From the NCBI GenBank assembly GCA_020055645.1, contig CM034546.1:6634001-6698000 (forward strand): a DNA stretch of 64,000 nucleotides. The letters are read 5' to 3'. The notes below the pieces were generated by a model. That model made no database searches. It was given only the letters and a program-made list of their open reading frames with translations, and was not told where the DNA came from. The translations under genes and the position numbers were made by a program. This stretch comes from Tomocerus qinae. Taxonomy: Eukaryota; Arthropoda; Collembola; Entomobryomorpha; Tomoceridae. The first letter of the stretch is position 1; the number at the start of each line of letters is the position of its first letter. Positions 21,482 to 33,083 of this stretch are shown here, piece after piece.

Positions 21482-22058
21482 ATATATCGTCCCTTAAGGA
21501 TCGAAAAAGCCTGTATCCACTTTCAGATTGGTGGACGAATAAGCCTTTATTCAATCTTCGTTTGGTGCAGGAAATAGCCTCTGTCATCTTACAACCTTAC
21601 GTAAAGTTGTCGGGGCACAGTAAGAATAAACAAGTTGACGAAATGAAGTATTTATTATTTTTATGTTGATACTTGAAATATATCAGCTAGAATGTACATA
21701 AGCATTATAAAATTTTAGCTAATTACACAATAAGACAAAAACAAAACTTTTAATTACACAAATTCGTATTTTGATATTGGATAAAACTGAACTGGTTGAA
21801 AGAAGAATAAAAGTTCAATATTTCCGCCGCCTATATTAACTATGTATCACTACGCCCCTATAACTTTACAAGCAAAGCTGCAAGAGGATAGAGGCTATTT
21901 CCTGCACCAAACGAAAATTGAATAAAGGCTTTTTCGTCCACCAAACAAAAATTGAATATAGGCTTATTCGTCCACCAAACAAAAAATGGATATAGGCTTA
22001 TTCGTCCACCAATCTGAAAGTGGATAGAGGCTTTTTCGATCCTTAAGGGACGATATAT
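21482..22058. mobile_element. Foldback element with an extra tandem repeat in one arm
   Basis: The inverted termini begin ATATATCGTCCCTTAAGGAT. The right arm contains additional units of about 40 bp (TTCGTCCACCAAACAAAAA, then a TATAGGC segment) that the left arm has only once. Flanking TA-rich sequence obscures the target duplication. Confidence 0.75.
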
Positions 22059-22106
22059 ACATTCCCACTAATAAACTGTAACTATCCGACGGAGGAATAA
22101 AATGGC

Positions 22107-24361
22107 TCAAATGGCCATGAGCATTTTTAAGGTTCCACCGCATATATCCAAAAAAAATACCGGAGGACTGTCTTTAGAGATTGAGCTGTAGTTTCCAATC
22201 CTAAAGAAGACCGGTCTGCAAGATTTCAAGTATTTCTGCACATATCGACACTCCATTTTGTTCTTGGATGAGAATAGTGACAGACTTCGAGTGATGTTGT
22301 TGTGGTGCTCTGAAGTCTGGAACAGGACGATCAACTCGACCACCCATCCAGCAATCATCAGAGTCGAGAAGGTCAAAAACATCAATAAATTGAATGTTGA
22401 GAGACTATTGAAGAATTTGATGACAATCCACAAGCAGGCAAGGACAGATCGGTTTACGAACACGGCCATTGGTTGTAAAAATCCACTCGTCATTCCTGTC
22501 ATCTTATTTAATTGTAGAGTCATTATTTGATGCATGTGCACCAAGTGGTATGCCGCCCGAACGGAATCCTTCATTAAATAAGTCGAGTTTCCAAGCCTAA
22601 ACAGTCAACAAAACAAAAAATCTACATACCATAATACTATCAAGTTTTTCATTGCTATGACTCTAGACATTTTGTAAGTTTATAATATTTCACTTGGATC
22701 TTCATGTAACCATGTATTCAGAAACTGAAGCGTGAGTATCAGTGTACAAAATACCATTTACCACTTACCAGTGGTAAGTGGTTCTTAATGGTATTTAACG
22801 TTAAATACCACTACCGAAAAAGTAGTGGTAAGTGGTATAAATGGTATAAATGGTAAAAAATAGTTTCATTTAAATTTCGTGTTTGAATTTTGAATAAAAT
22901 TCGGTGCCAAAGTATGAAATAGCTTAACAGATGATCATTGTTGTCACAAATTGACAAGTGTTCATCAATCAGAGTAGGATTCAACCAATAGGGGCGCTAA
23001 CAACCCTTGCCGATTGAGAAATTAATTGCAATTAAGTTAGCATCAATTTTAATTGGGCGATACCAAACACAATCTTTCTTTCTTCATTTTTTATAACTTT
23101 TGGTGTACAATCAAATAAATATGATTAATATAATTGATTAAGGAGCTAATTAGAAATATCTCATAGAAAATAAAGTTTTAAAATTTATATTTTAGGAAGT
23201 CTATAGTGTATCTTTACTCAGCTGTATAATCAATCGCTAAAATTTACCATTTTTACCATTAAATGCATTTTTACCATTAAGTGCATTTTTACCACTGTGA
23301 TGGTAAAAAAGGCTAAAAAGTGGTAAATTTTGTACACTGGTGAGTATACGCCGGAACCACACTGTATACTATCTATTCTAATGGAATTTATTCAGTAGAT
23401 GAATAATCTATTATATTATAATTGGATACTTTTTTAAATTAATGTTTACCTGATTTCATTTCCGATGAGTTTCCAAAATAAATAAAATATATAACATCCG
23501 ATTAGGATGAAGTTGATAGTGCACCACGCACAGGAAAAGATCCACCATATTACGACCGCAAACAGAATGAAGAGACCCCAATGTCGATACTGTAAAGGTA
23601 GTATGTTGAGTGGGTGAAGTCGAGAGTCGTATATTGTAAATGTTAGCATACCAATTCCAATGGGATACAAAAATGCAGTAATTGTCGTCAGTTTCAGGAC
23701 GATGACTCCAGATTTTGGAATATCAAAAGGCTCATTCAAATAGTATTTGGCTAATAAAGGTTGTATCAATTAAAAGCTGTTCAAGATTTAAATAACATTG
23801 CGACTATATATTACTCATGCACTTACATTCAATTCGATTGGCCACAGAGAACCCGTCTGTGGCCAAGTCTGAAATGGTAGGTATATAGATTATCATGAGG
23901 AGCTGCAGGAGAATTGCTGCTACCGAACAAATGGTAACAAGAAAGCAGAAGGCGTAATCGAATGATTCATCGTTTTCCAAAGTAAGGATGATGAGATGCA
24001 CCGATGAGTAGGTCGTTATGGCAAGCCAAGTAACCACGGAAATGTAGCTCTTCGCTCGATCGTATTTTGAAGTGGAAACTCTCAGCGTCAACTTATCTGC
24101 GTCGAAAATAGCTGAAAATGCACCTAGATAATTCGCCATTTTAACACTGAAAGCGTAAAGGTTGAGTACTGCCTGACGATTTTGTGGAATCTTGCATTGT
24201 GTTTCTTCTTCTTCTTCTTGTAAGGACTCGTTATCCATTTCAATATTTTCCTTTGATTCGGATGTTACAGCAGCCTAGGTATTCACAAGTTCTAAAATTT
24301 TTCCTAATTTACTTATATTCTTATCTATGACAGAATATGAGTTGGATTATATACTTACCAT
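22107..24361 (-). CDS. Multi-TM chemoreceptor-like protein, array gene 2
   Basis: Exons on the minus strand: 24361-24359 (ATG only), 24274-23827, 23750-23450 and 22596-22107, total 1242 nt (413 aa). The ATG is immediately followed by donor GTAAGT; exon 2 opens in frame with Ala-Ala-Val-Thr-Ser. Later junctions are phase 1 and 2. Hydrophobic spans occur at SYISVVTWLAITTYSSVHL, FCFLVTICSVAAILLQLLM, the exon 3 pair, and LSTFNLLMFLTFSTLMIAG; the C-terminal KSCRPVFFRIGNYSSISKDS block is intact. The codon split by the second intron is TCC, whereas most paralogues use AGC. A 600-bp hAT-type insertion enlarges the last intron. Probable membrane receptor; ligand unknown. Confidence 0.75.
22740..23339. 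mobile_element. hAT-type non-autonomous element N1, copy a
   Basis: Inverted ends CAGTGTACAAAAT / ATTTTGTACACTG and a perfect 8-bp duplication GTGAGTAT (22732-22739, 23340-23347). It lies in the last intron of array gene 2. The subterminal TGGTAAGTGG / CCACTTACCA repeats fold on themselves. No ORF. Confidence 0.93.
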
Positions 24362-24573
24362 TCAATTCGAACCACTTTTAAAAAATGATCTTTTAATTTC
24401 CACTATTTTGAAAAATTGTTTTGCGTTTATATTCTCCTGTTAGCTTTAGCTGTAGTTATTGATTGACTATGGAATGTTAGTTATATTGAAAGTATTCTTC
24501 TTAAAAGTAAAGCTATACTGATGTCTACTTTCTTGCAAGTCGTATAAATCAATTTATAGGGATATGCTTTTAT

Positions 24574-24801
24574 CAGGGAACAAAAAAATACCATTTTTGT
24601 CTTTTACATTTTTTGCCTGTTTTATAAAATTGGAAAGGAGTAAGATTTTTTTTGCCTTTTTTGATGTAGCAGCAGCAGCTTAACCTGTACCCATGCCCCA
24701 TGCTTACTTCCACTTTACATGTAAATGAAAAAACGACTGCTTTTTTAGAAAAGAAGTACTTTCCCTTTTTTGTAAAACAGGAGTGCCTTTTTTGTTCCCT
24801 A
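24574..24801. mobile_element. hAT-type MITE N4, copy a
   Basis: Ends CAGGGAACAAAAA / TTTTTTGTTCCCT, upstream of array gene 2 at the same site as the copy at 27736. The left duplication reads GCTTTTAT; the right has decayed. Confidence 0.8.
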
Positions 24802-25499
24802 GTTTTTTTAATACCGTTATGGTCTATTGTAAAACTTGTCCTCAAGTTCACAGACAGACAACTATATATAATTGTCAACTTAATAGTATGCATACATATT
24901 GAAATTAAATGAACTATATAAGTCAAACATGTTCACCATTATTGATTCTCAATTTCCTCGTCGTCCTTACTCCTTACAAAACATGCAGATAATAACATAA
25001 TGCTTGCCTTATTTTTATTATTGCCATCCAAACTTAATACTATAATATTATAATACAAAAACTAGGCTTGGGTATTTCACTATTTACTACCAACATAAAT
25101 GTTATTTTACTATAGGCTACTGTTATGAGTCATGAGTATATCTAGCTGTATAAACTACGTTTTGAACTAGTAACGCTTAAACAGAAAAGAAAATAACAAA
25201 AAACATTTAAACATGAAAGCTAATTATAATTACAAATTTATCGACTACAATTTTAAAGTAATTAGATACTCGCCAAGCACTTCGCTCGTGTGTGTTGTTT
25301 GAAAGTTGATTTGTAAAACTACTAAATTATTTTATCATTAACTTGTATATTGTAACAATGAAATAAGTACATTATGTGTTTTCTAAAGTACAATATGACA
25401 TAATAAATTCTAAAGTATATTTTCGGCTATTTGTTTCAATTTAATTCAGAAAGCTTTGGTTATGTGGTTGTTTAATTGATGGAGGAGTAATATTATGAT
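24802..25499. other. Receptor-array spacer block
   Basis: This is the upstream flank of gene 2 running into the 3' flank of gene 3. Near-identical blocks recur at 27966-28630, 34633-35293 and about 40976-41449, showing that the duplicated unit includes the spacer. No ORF. Confidence 0.7.
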
Positions 25500-27544
25500 T
25501 CAAATGGCCATGAGCATTTTCAAGGTTCCGCCGCATATATCCAACAAAAATATCGGAGGACTGTCTTTGGAGACGGAACTGTAGTTTCCAATCCTAAAGA
25601 CGACCGGTCTGCATGATTTGAAGTATTTCTGGACATATCGACACTCCATTTTGTTATTTGAGGAGAAAAGTGACAGACTTTCGAGTGATGTTGTTGTGGT
25701 GCTCTGAAGTCTTGAACAGGACGATCAACTCGACCACCCATCCAACAATTATCAGAGTCGAGAAGGTCAAAAACATCAATAAATTGAATGTTGAGAGATT
25801 ATTGAAGAATTTGATGACAATCCACAAGCAGGCGAGGACAGATCGGTTTACGAACACGGCCATTGGTTGTAAAAATCCACTCGTTACTCCTGTCATCTTA
25901 TTAAATTGCAGAGTCAGCATTTGATGCATGTGCAGTGCACCAAGTAGTATGCCGACCTAATGCAATCCTTCATTAAATAAGTTGAATTTCCAAGCCTAAA
26001 CAATCAATAAAACAAAAAACGTACATAACATAATACCATCAAGTTTTTCATTGCTATGACTTGGACATTTTATAAGTTTATAATCATGTAACTGGATCTT
26101 CGTATAACCCTGAATTCAGAAATCGAAGTGTGAGTATAGGCCGGAAGCACACAGTATGCTAGTGTTTAAATCCATTCTTATGCAGTGTTGGGAAATTGAC
26201 CACTTTTTTGTATTTTGACCGGGCCGGGTGGTCAAAACGGTTAAAACCGGCCAAAACGGTCAAAATATCAGTATACAGTTACTTAGGCTAGCAAAGCATA
26301 TTTAAAATATTTAGAGAATGATATATTACCTAAACCCAATGAAAACCTAATCTCCTAACATCCAACTACAAAATGACACACTCTAATAATTTTTAACTGC
26401 AATATTTAGAAAGTTACATTTCTTGTTTACTGTTGCAGTATAATAAGTTACCTTGGGTCTCAATGTACCCCAAAAGGACATTTCGTCCGTTTTGAACGGA
26501 CCGTTTTGACCGAAAATGGTCAAAACGGTTTTAACCACGACCCAACCCTGTTCTTATGGCATATTTATTATTTATTCAGCAGATGGGTAATCTATTATAT
26601 AATTGGATATTTTTTAAATTAATATTTACCTCATTTCATTGCCGATGAGTTTCCAATATATATAAAATATATAACATCCGATTAGGGTGAAGTTGATAGT
26701 GCACCACGCACAGGAGAAGATCCACCATATTACGACTGCAACCAGAATGAATAGACTCCAATGTCGATACTGTAAAGGTAGTAAGTTGAGTGGATGAAGT
26801 CGAGAGTCGTATAATGTAAATGTTAGCATACCAATTCCAATGGGATACAAAAATGCAGTAATTGTCGTCAGTTTCAGGACGATGACTCCAGATTTTGGAA
26901 TATCAAAAGGCTCATTCAAATAGTATTTGCCTAATAAAGGTTGTATCAATTAAAAGCTGTTCAAGATTTAAATAACATTGACTATATATAACTCACGCAC
27001 TTACTTTCAATTCGATTGACCACAGAGAATCCGTCTGTGCTCAAGTCTGAAATGGTAGGTATATAGATTAACATGAGGAGCTGCAGGAGAATTGCTGCTC
27101 CGGAACAAATGGTAGCAAGAAAACAGAAGGCGTAATCGAATGATTCAACGTTTTCCAAAGTAAGGATGATGAGATGCACCAATAAGTAGATGGTTAAAGC
27201 AAGCCAAGTGACCACGGAAGTGTAGTTCTTTGCCCGGTCGTATTTTGAAGTGGAAACTCTCAGCGTCAAATTTTCAGAATCAAAAATCGCTGGAAATCCA
27301 CCCAAATAGTTCGCCATTTTAACATTGAAATCTAAAAGGGTGTGCAATGCCCGACGATGTTTTGGAAACTTGAATTGAGTTTCTTCTTCTTTTAAGGACT
27401 CGTTATCCATTTTAATATGTTCCTTTGATTCGGATGTTACAGCAGCCTAAGTATTCACAACTTGTAAAATCATTTCTTTCTCAATTTACATATATTCTTG
27501 TCTATGACATAGAATATAAATTGGATTATATATATATTTACAAT
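25500..27544 (-). pseudogene. Chemoreceptor-like pseudogene, array gene 3
   Basis: Exon equivalents on the minus strand: start site 27544-27542, 27446-27005, 26930-26630 and 25995-25500. The first two large exons are open, but the last is 496 nt rather than 490: a 5-bp tandem duplication (TGCAC, about 25931-25941) and one extra A (about 25679-25683) each shift the frame. The mini-exon ATG is ATT here, although a downstream ATG at 27410 exists. The KSCRP C-terminal block is still readable in the shifted frame. The last intron contains a hAT-type element. Loss of the start plus two frameshifts makes it a pseudogene unless these are assembly errors. Confidence 0.8.
26183..26550. mobile_element. 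hAT-type MITE N2 (368 bp)
   Basis: Inverted ends CAGTGTTGGG / CCCAACCCTG and a perfect 8-bp duplication TTCTTATG (26175-26182, 26551-26558). The subterminal regions are full of TTTTGACC / GGTCAAAA inverted motifs. It sits in the last intron of the gene 3 pseudogene. Confidence 0.92.
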
Positions 27545-27735
27545 TCAATTCGAACCACTTTTAAAAAAATGATCTTTTAATTTTCACTATTTTGAAAAAT
27601 TGTTTTGGGTTTATATTCTCCTCTTTGCTTTTGCTGTAGTTGTTAGTTATTGAAAGTATTCTTCTTAAAAGTAAAGCTACTAATGTCTACTTTCCTGCTA
27701 AGGATATAAATCAATTTATAGAGATATGTTTTTAT

Positions 27736-27957
27736 CAGGGAATAAAAAAGACTATTTTTGCCTTTTACATTTTTTGCCTTTTTTATAAAAAGAGTAGGAG
27801 TAAGATTTTAAAAACCATAGTCCTTTTTTGCCTTTTTGGATGTAGCGGCTTGCCCCATTTATTTCCACTTTTCATGTAAATAAAAAAAGGACTGATTTTT
27901 AGAAAAAATTGTACTTTCCTTATTTTGGTAAAACAGGAGTACATTTTTGGTTCCTTG
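27736..27957. mobile_element. hAT-type MITE N4, copy b
   Basis: Starts CAGGGAATAAAAA and ends TTTGGTTCCTTG, with a perfect duplication GTTTTTAT (27728-27735, 27958-27965). Genes 4, 5 and 6 have an uninterrupted GTTTTTAT at the same place (for example at about 30490), i.e. empty sites. Confidence 0.9.
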
Positions 27958-27965
27958 GTTTTTAT

Positions 27966-28630
27966 AATACAGTTATGGTATATTGTAAAACTTGTCCTTA
28001 AACTCACAGACAAACAACTGTAACTGAAACTTTATAATTGCCAATTTAATACTATGCATACATATTGAAATTAAATGAACTAAATAATCATAACAACATG
28101 TTCACCATAATTGTTTCTCAGGTTCCTCGTCGTCCTTACAAAACATGCAGATAACAACATTTTGCTTGGCTTACTTTTATTATTTCCATCCAATCTTAAC
28201 ACTATAATATAGTAATACAAAAACTAGGTTTGGGTATTTCACTATTTACTACCAACATAAATGTTACTTTACTATAGACTACTGTTATGAGTCATGAGTA
28301 TGTATCTAGCTGTATATACTACTTTTTGAACTAGAAACGCCCAAACAGAAAAGACAATTACAAGTCATTTAAACATAAAAGTTAATTATAATTACAAATT
28401 TATCGACTACAATTTTGAAGAAGTGATTATAGATGCTGCCAAGCACTTCTCTCGTGTGTGTTGTTTGAAAGTTGATTTGTAAAACTACTAAATTATTTTA
28501 TCATTTTAACTTGTAATAATGAAATAAGTACATTATGTGTTTTCTAAAGTATATTTTCGGCTCTTTGTTTCGCTTTAATTCAGAAAGCTTTGTTTATGTG
28601 GTTGTTTAATTGACGGAGGAATAATACGAT
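27966..28630. other. Receptor-array spacer block
   Basis: Upstream flank of gene 3 joined to the 3' flank of gene 4; paralogous to 24802-25499. Nothing else seen. Confidence 0.65.
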
Positions 28631-30290
28631 TCAAATGGCCATGAGCATTTTCAAGGTTCCACCGCATATATCCGACAAAAATACCGGAGGACTGTCTTTA
28701 GAGATGGAACTGTAGTCTCCAATCCTAAAGACGACCGGTCTGCATGATTTTAAGTATTTTTGTACATAGCGACACTCCATTTTGTTCTTGGAAGAGAAAA
28801 GTGACAGACTTTGAGTGATGTTGTTGTAATACTCTGAAGTCTTGAACATGATTATCAACCCGACCACCCATATAGCAATCATCAGAGTCGAGAAGGTCAA
28901 AAACATCAATAAATTGAATGTTGAGAGATTATTGAAGAATTTGATTACAATCCACAAACAGGCGAGGACAGATCGGTTTATGACCACTGCCATTGGTTGT
29001 AAAAATCCACTCGTTATTCCTGTCATCTTATTTAAATGTAGAGTCATTATTTGATGCATGTGCACCAAGTGGTATGCCGCCCGAACGGAATCCTTCATTA
29101 AATAAGTCGAGTTTCCAAGCCTAAACAATCAATAAAACAAAAAACCTACATACCATAATACTATCAAGTTTTTCATTGCTTTAATTTGGACTTTGGACAT
29201 TTTGTAAGTTTATAATATGTCACTTGGATCTTCATGTAACCATGTATTCAGAAACTGAATTGTGAGTATACGCCGGAACCACACTGTATACTATCTATTC
29301 TAATGGCATTTATTAAGTAGATGAATAATCTACTATATTATAATAGGATATTTTTTTAAATTAATGTTTACCTGATTTCATTTCCGATGAGTTTCCAATA
29401 TATATAAAATATATAACATCCGATTAGGATGAAGTTGATTGTGCACCACCCACAGGAGAAGATCCACCATATTACGACTGCAACCAGAATGAAGAGACCC
29501 CAATTTCGATACTGTAAAGGTAGTAAGTTGAGAGGATGAAGTCGAGAGTCGTATATGGCAAATGTGAGCATACCAATTCCAATGGGATACAACAATGCAG
29601 TAATTGTCGTCAGTTTCAGGGCGATGACTCCAGATTTGGGAATATCGAAAGGCTCATTCAAATAGTATTTGCCTAATAACGGTTGTATCAATTACAAGTT
29701 GTTCAAGATTTAAATAACATGGACTATATATAACTCGCACACTTACTTTCAATTCGATTGGCCACAGAAAATCCGTCTGTGGCCAAGTCTGAAATCATAG
29801 GCATGTAGATCATCATGAGGAGATGCATGAGAATTGCTCCTCCACAACAAATGGTAGCAAGGAAGCTGAAGGCGTAATCGAATGACTCATCGTTTTCCAA
29901 TGTAAGGATGATGAGGTGCACCGATATGTAGGTCGTTATGGCAAGCCAAGTGATCAGCGAAATGCAATTCTTCGCTCGATCATATTTTGAAGTGGAAACT
30001 CTCAGCGTCAACTTCTCTGCGTCGAAAATAGCTGAAAATGCACCTAGATAATTCGCCATTTTAACATTGAAAGCGTAAAGGTTGAGCACTGCCTGACGAT
30101 TTTGTGGAATCTTGCATTGTGTTTCTTCTTCTTGTATGGACTTGTTATCCACTTCAATGTTTTCCTTTGATTCGGATGTTGCAGCAGCCTATAGATATTC
30201 ACACCTTATTAAATACGTTTTTCATAATTTACCTATATTCTTATCTATGGCCTAGAATAATATGACTTGGATTATAAATATACTTACCAT
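28631..30290 (-). CDS. Multi-TM chemoreceptor-like protein, array gene 4
   Basis: Exons on the minus strand: 30290-30288 (ATG), 30188-29747, 29672-29372 and 29120-28631, total 1236 nt (411 aa). The Met that could start genes 1-3 is GTG in this gene, so translation must begin at the mini-exon ATG, which directly precedes GTAAGT. All other splice sites are canonical. The exons have the usual 442, 301 and 490 nt. Hydrophobic spans, the SKNKMECRYVQKYLKSCRP segment and the terminal KMLMAI are intact. The last intron (251 bp) has no insertion and so gives the ancestral form for genes 2 and 3. Confidence 0.78.
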
Positions 30291-30513
30291 TTAATACGAG
30301 TCACTTTTAAAAGAGGGTCTTTTATGTTGCACTATTTTGAAAAAATTGTTTTGGATTTATTTTCTCCTGTTCGCTTCTGCAGTAGTTTATTGATTGACTA
30401 TGTAATGTTAGTAATTGAAAGAATTCTTCGTAAATGTAAAGCTGCTGATGTGCTTCTTTAAAGTCATACAACTAATTTAGAGGGAAATTGTTTTTATAAT
30501 ATCGTCATAGTAA

Positions 30514-31085
30514 CAGTGTACAAAATTTACCACTTTTTAGGCTTTTTTACCATCACAGTGGTAAAAATGCACTAAATGGTAAAAATTCATTTAATGGTAA
30601 AAATGGTAAATTTTAGCGATTAATTAGTCAGATTAATACAGAAACACAAGACTTAATAAAATATAAGTTTTAAAACTTTACTGTCTATGGAATATTTCCA
30701 ATTAGCCCCTTAATTAATCAAAATAATCCTATTTATGTTATAGGTTCCCCGAATGTTAATGTATTTGGTATCGCCAATTTATATACAATTAATATGAATG
30801 TGCTAATTTAATTGGAATTGATTTCTCTATCGGCAAGTAAGGACGATTAGTGGTTGGTTGAATGCAACTCTAATTGATGAACACTTATTTAATTTGTGAC
30901 AACAGTCATCAGTTACTAAGCTTTTTAATACTTTGGCACCGAATTTTATTCAAAATGTAAACACGAAATTTAAATGAAACTATTTTTTATCATTTATACC
31001 ATTTACATTTACTTTAGCTAGTGGTATTTAACGTTAAATACCATAAAAAACCATTTACCACTGGTAAGTGGTATTTTGTACTCTG
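30514..31085. mobile_element. hAT-type non-autonomous element N1, copy b
   Basis: Inverted relative to copy a: it starts CAGTGTACAAAATTTACCA and ends TTTTGTACTCTG. The flanks CATAGTAA and CAATGTAA agree at 6 of 8 positions, a decayed duplication. It lies upstream of gene 4. Confidence 0.85.
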
Positions 31086-31860
31086 CAATGTAAACTTGTT
31101 CCCCAACTCACTGACTATATATTAAATGCCAATTTAAATCCATGTATACTGAAATTGAAATTAAATTGCCTTTATATCCTAAACATGTTTCCTATAATTG
31201 ATTTTCAACTGCCTCGTCGTCTTAACAATATTGCATATAATATCATTTTATTTTGCCGTGTTTTGATTAATGCTAAATTCCATCCAATCATAATAACAAT
31301 AAAGAAACTAAGCTCGGTATTTCTCTACTACTAACAAATGTTTTATCATATATAGGCTTAATAGGCTACAGTTATTGCTACGTCTAGATATATTAGCTTC
31401 TCTTTAAAACTTCAAACGTTTAAACAAGAAACCAATTACTACCAGATAATTAAATATTAACTTAAATAGTTATAATAATTATGACCTTTTCGTTCACACT
31501 GTGATACTGTTCCATAAATGTCTCATTACTATTTGTTATATTTTGATGATTATCGTTAACACATAATTTTTAATGAAAAATAAGAATAGTTGTGCATATT
31601 ATACTTTTCTGGGAAAATTAATCAAATATAGTATATCATAATTATTTCGTGGTTCTTTTAGTTGACATTGGCGAAAATGGGAGTCACAAATACAGTCAAT
31701 CAATGGACTTTAATGGGAAATTGGTGGCTATGGCTTTCAGTAAATCAATTTAATTAAAAAGTAAGGAATGTAAATTATAATATAAACCATCGTGGGTGAA
31801 GCATGAAAGTAGGACTATAATATTATGAGATTTATATGAATTTACTCTTTTGAAGTAGAC
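31086..31860. other. Receptor-array upstream flank
   Basis: Continues the upstream flank of gene 4 (TTGTTCCCCAACTCACTGAC, as at about 37504 and 43636) and then diverges. No gene. Confidence 0.6.
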
Positions 31861-32491
31861 CCATTGAGTGGTATGAATAAGAATAAGTATTTACTACAAA
31901 GTAAAAAGTATAAGTAAAAGGTCTAGACTTGAAGTAAAAGGTAGAAGCAAAAGTATTTGCTTCAAATCGAATGAATAAAAGAAAACTTTTACTGTCAAGC
32001 AAATACTTTGCAATTGTAGTATTTACTTTTCATTTTGTACAGAACAAAATTTGGTTACTATGACTCAGCCAATCAGAGACCAACAACGAATCACATCTAT
32101 ATACTCCCAATTCACAAATGCAATTTCGTGGTCATGGTTATAAGTAACCGGTCAGAGTTATCTATGAGTTACTTTAGAAAATTAATCGTGAATCCTACTA
32201 ATCCTACTCTTTTGCGTGGGGAAGTAAAAGGTGAAGTTGCTATCGGAGAAACTTCAAATTTTGGAATCAAATACTCAAAGTAGAAGTAAATTCAAGATGT
32301 TATTCATACCAAAATGTAGTATTTACTTCTAACGGTAGTAAATGCTTCATGCAAATGAGCAAATACTTTTACTCCTAGATTAAGCATAAGCAAAAGTAAT
32401 TGCTAATATTTTTATTCATACCAAAGGAACCTTTTACTTCAAAAACTTTAAGTAAAAGCATAAGGTAGACCTTATTCATACCACTCAATGG
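31861..32491. mobile_element. MITE-like element with perfect 21-bp inverted ends
   Basis: CCATTGAGTGGTATGAATAA plus G at 31861-31881 is exactly inverted at 32471-32491. The interior is made of permuted AAGTAAAAG / CTTTTACTT motifs. No clear target duplication and no ORF worth calling. Confidence 0.8.
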
Positions 32492-32742
32492 TTAGAGTTC
32501 AATTTGCGCACACTTATAAAGAAGTCGCCGGTTATTCCAAAGCTGTAACACAGACGAAAATTGCAGAAGAAAACAGTCGCAGAATCGTCGACATGTGTCT
32601 ATTGGGATCAGGGTTGTGGGTCAGGGTTTTTTGGCAAAAACCCACCCGCTTCTCTTAAAAAGGATTATTGGGTTTTTACAAAATATTCAATTATGTGCAC
32701 TTAAGCTCCATCTAGATAAGCAAAACATACTAATTTTCTCAT

Positions 32743-32878
32743 CTTGCAAGGACTCGTTATCCATTTTAATATTTTCCTTTGATTCGGATGTTACAGCAGC
32801 CTAGGTATTCACAACTTATTTCTTTCCTAATTCTTATTTAATTCTTATCTATGACATAGAATATGAGTTGCTTACCAT
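32743..32878 (-). pseudogene. 5' relic of an array receptor gene
   Basis: On the minus strand the mini-exon ATG followed by GTAAGC (32878-32876), a short intron and the beginning of exon 2 (about 32802-32743, encoding AAVTSESKENIKMDNES) are preserved. Homology then stops abruptly; the rest of the gene is gone. Its upstream flank continues to 34624 as in genes 2 and 3. Confidence 0.8.
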
Positions 32879-33083
32879 TCAATTCGAAACAATTTTAAAA
32901 AATTATCTTTAAATTTTCACAATTATGAAAAATGGTTTTGGGTTTATATTTTCTTGTTTGCTTTAGCTGTAGTTATTGATTGACTATGGAATGTTAGTTA
33001 TTGAAAGTATTCTTCTTAAAAGTAAAGCTACTGATGTCTACTTTCTTGCAAGTCGTATAAACCAAATAGGGATATGCTTTTAT

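Noticed and set aside
32492-32660. Plus-strand open stretch (QFAHTYKEVAGYSKAVTQTK) as a host exon
   Set aside because: It looks protein-like, but I recognise no family and could not find flanking splice sites with continuing coding sequence; possibly a captured fragment.
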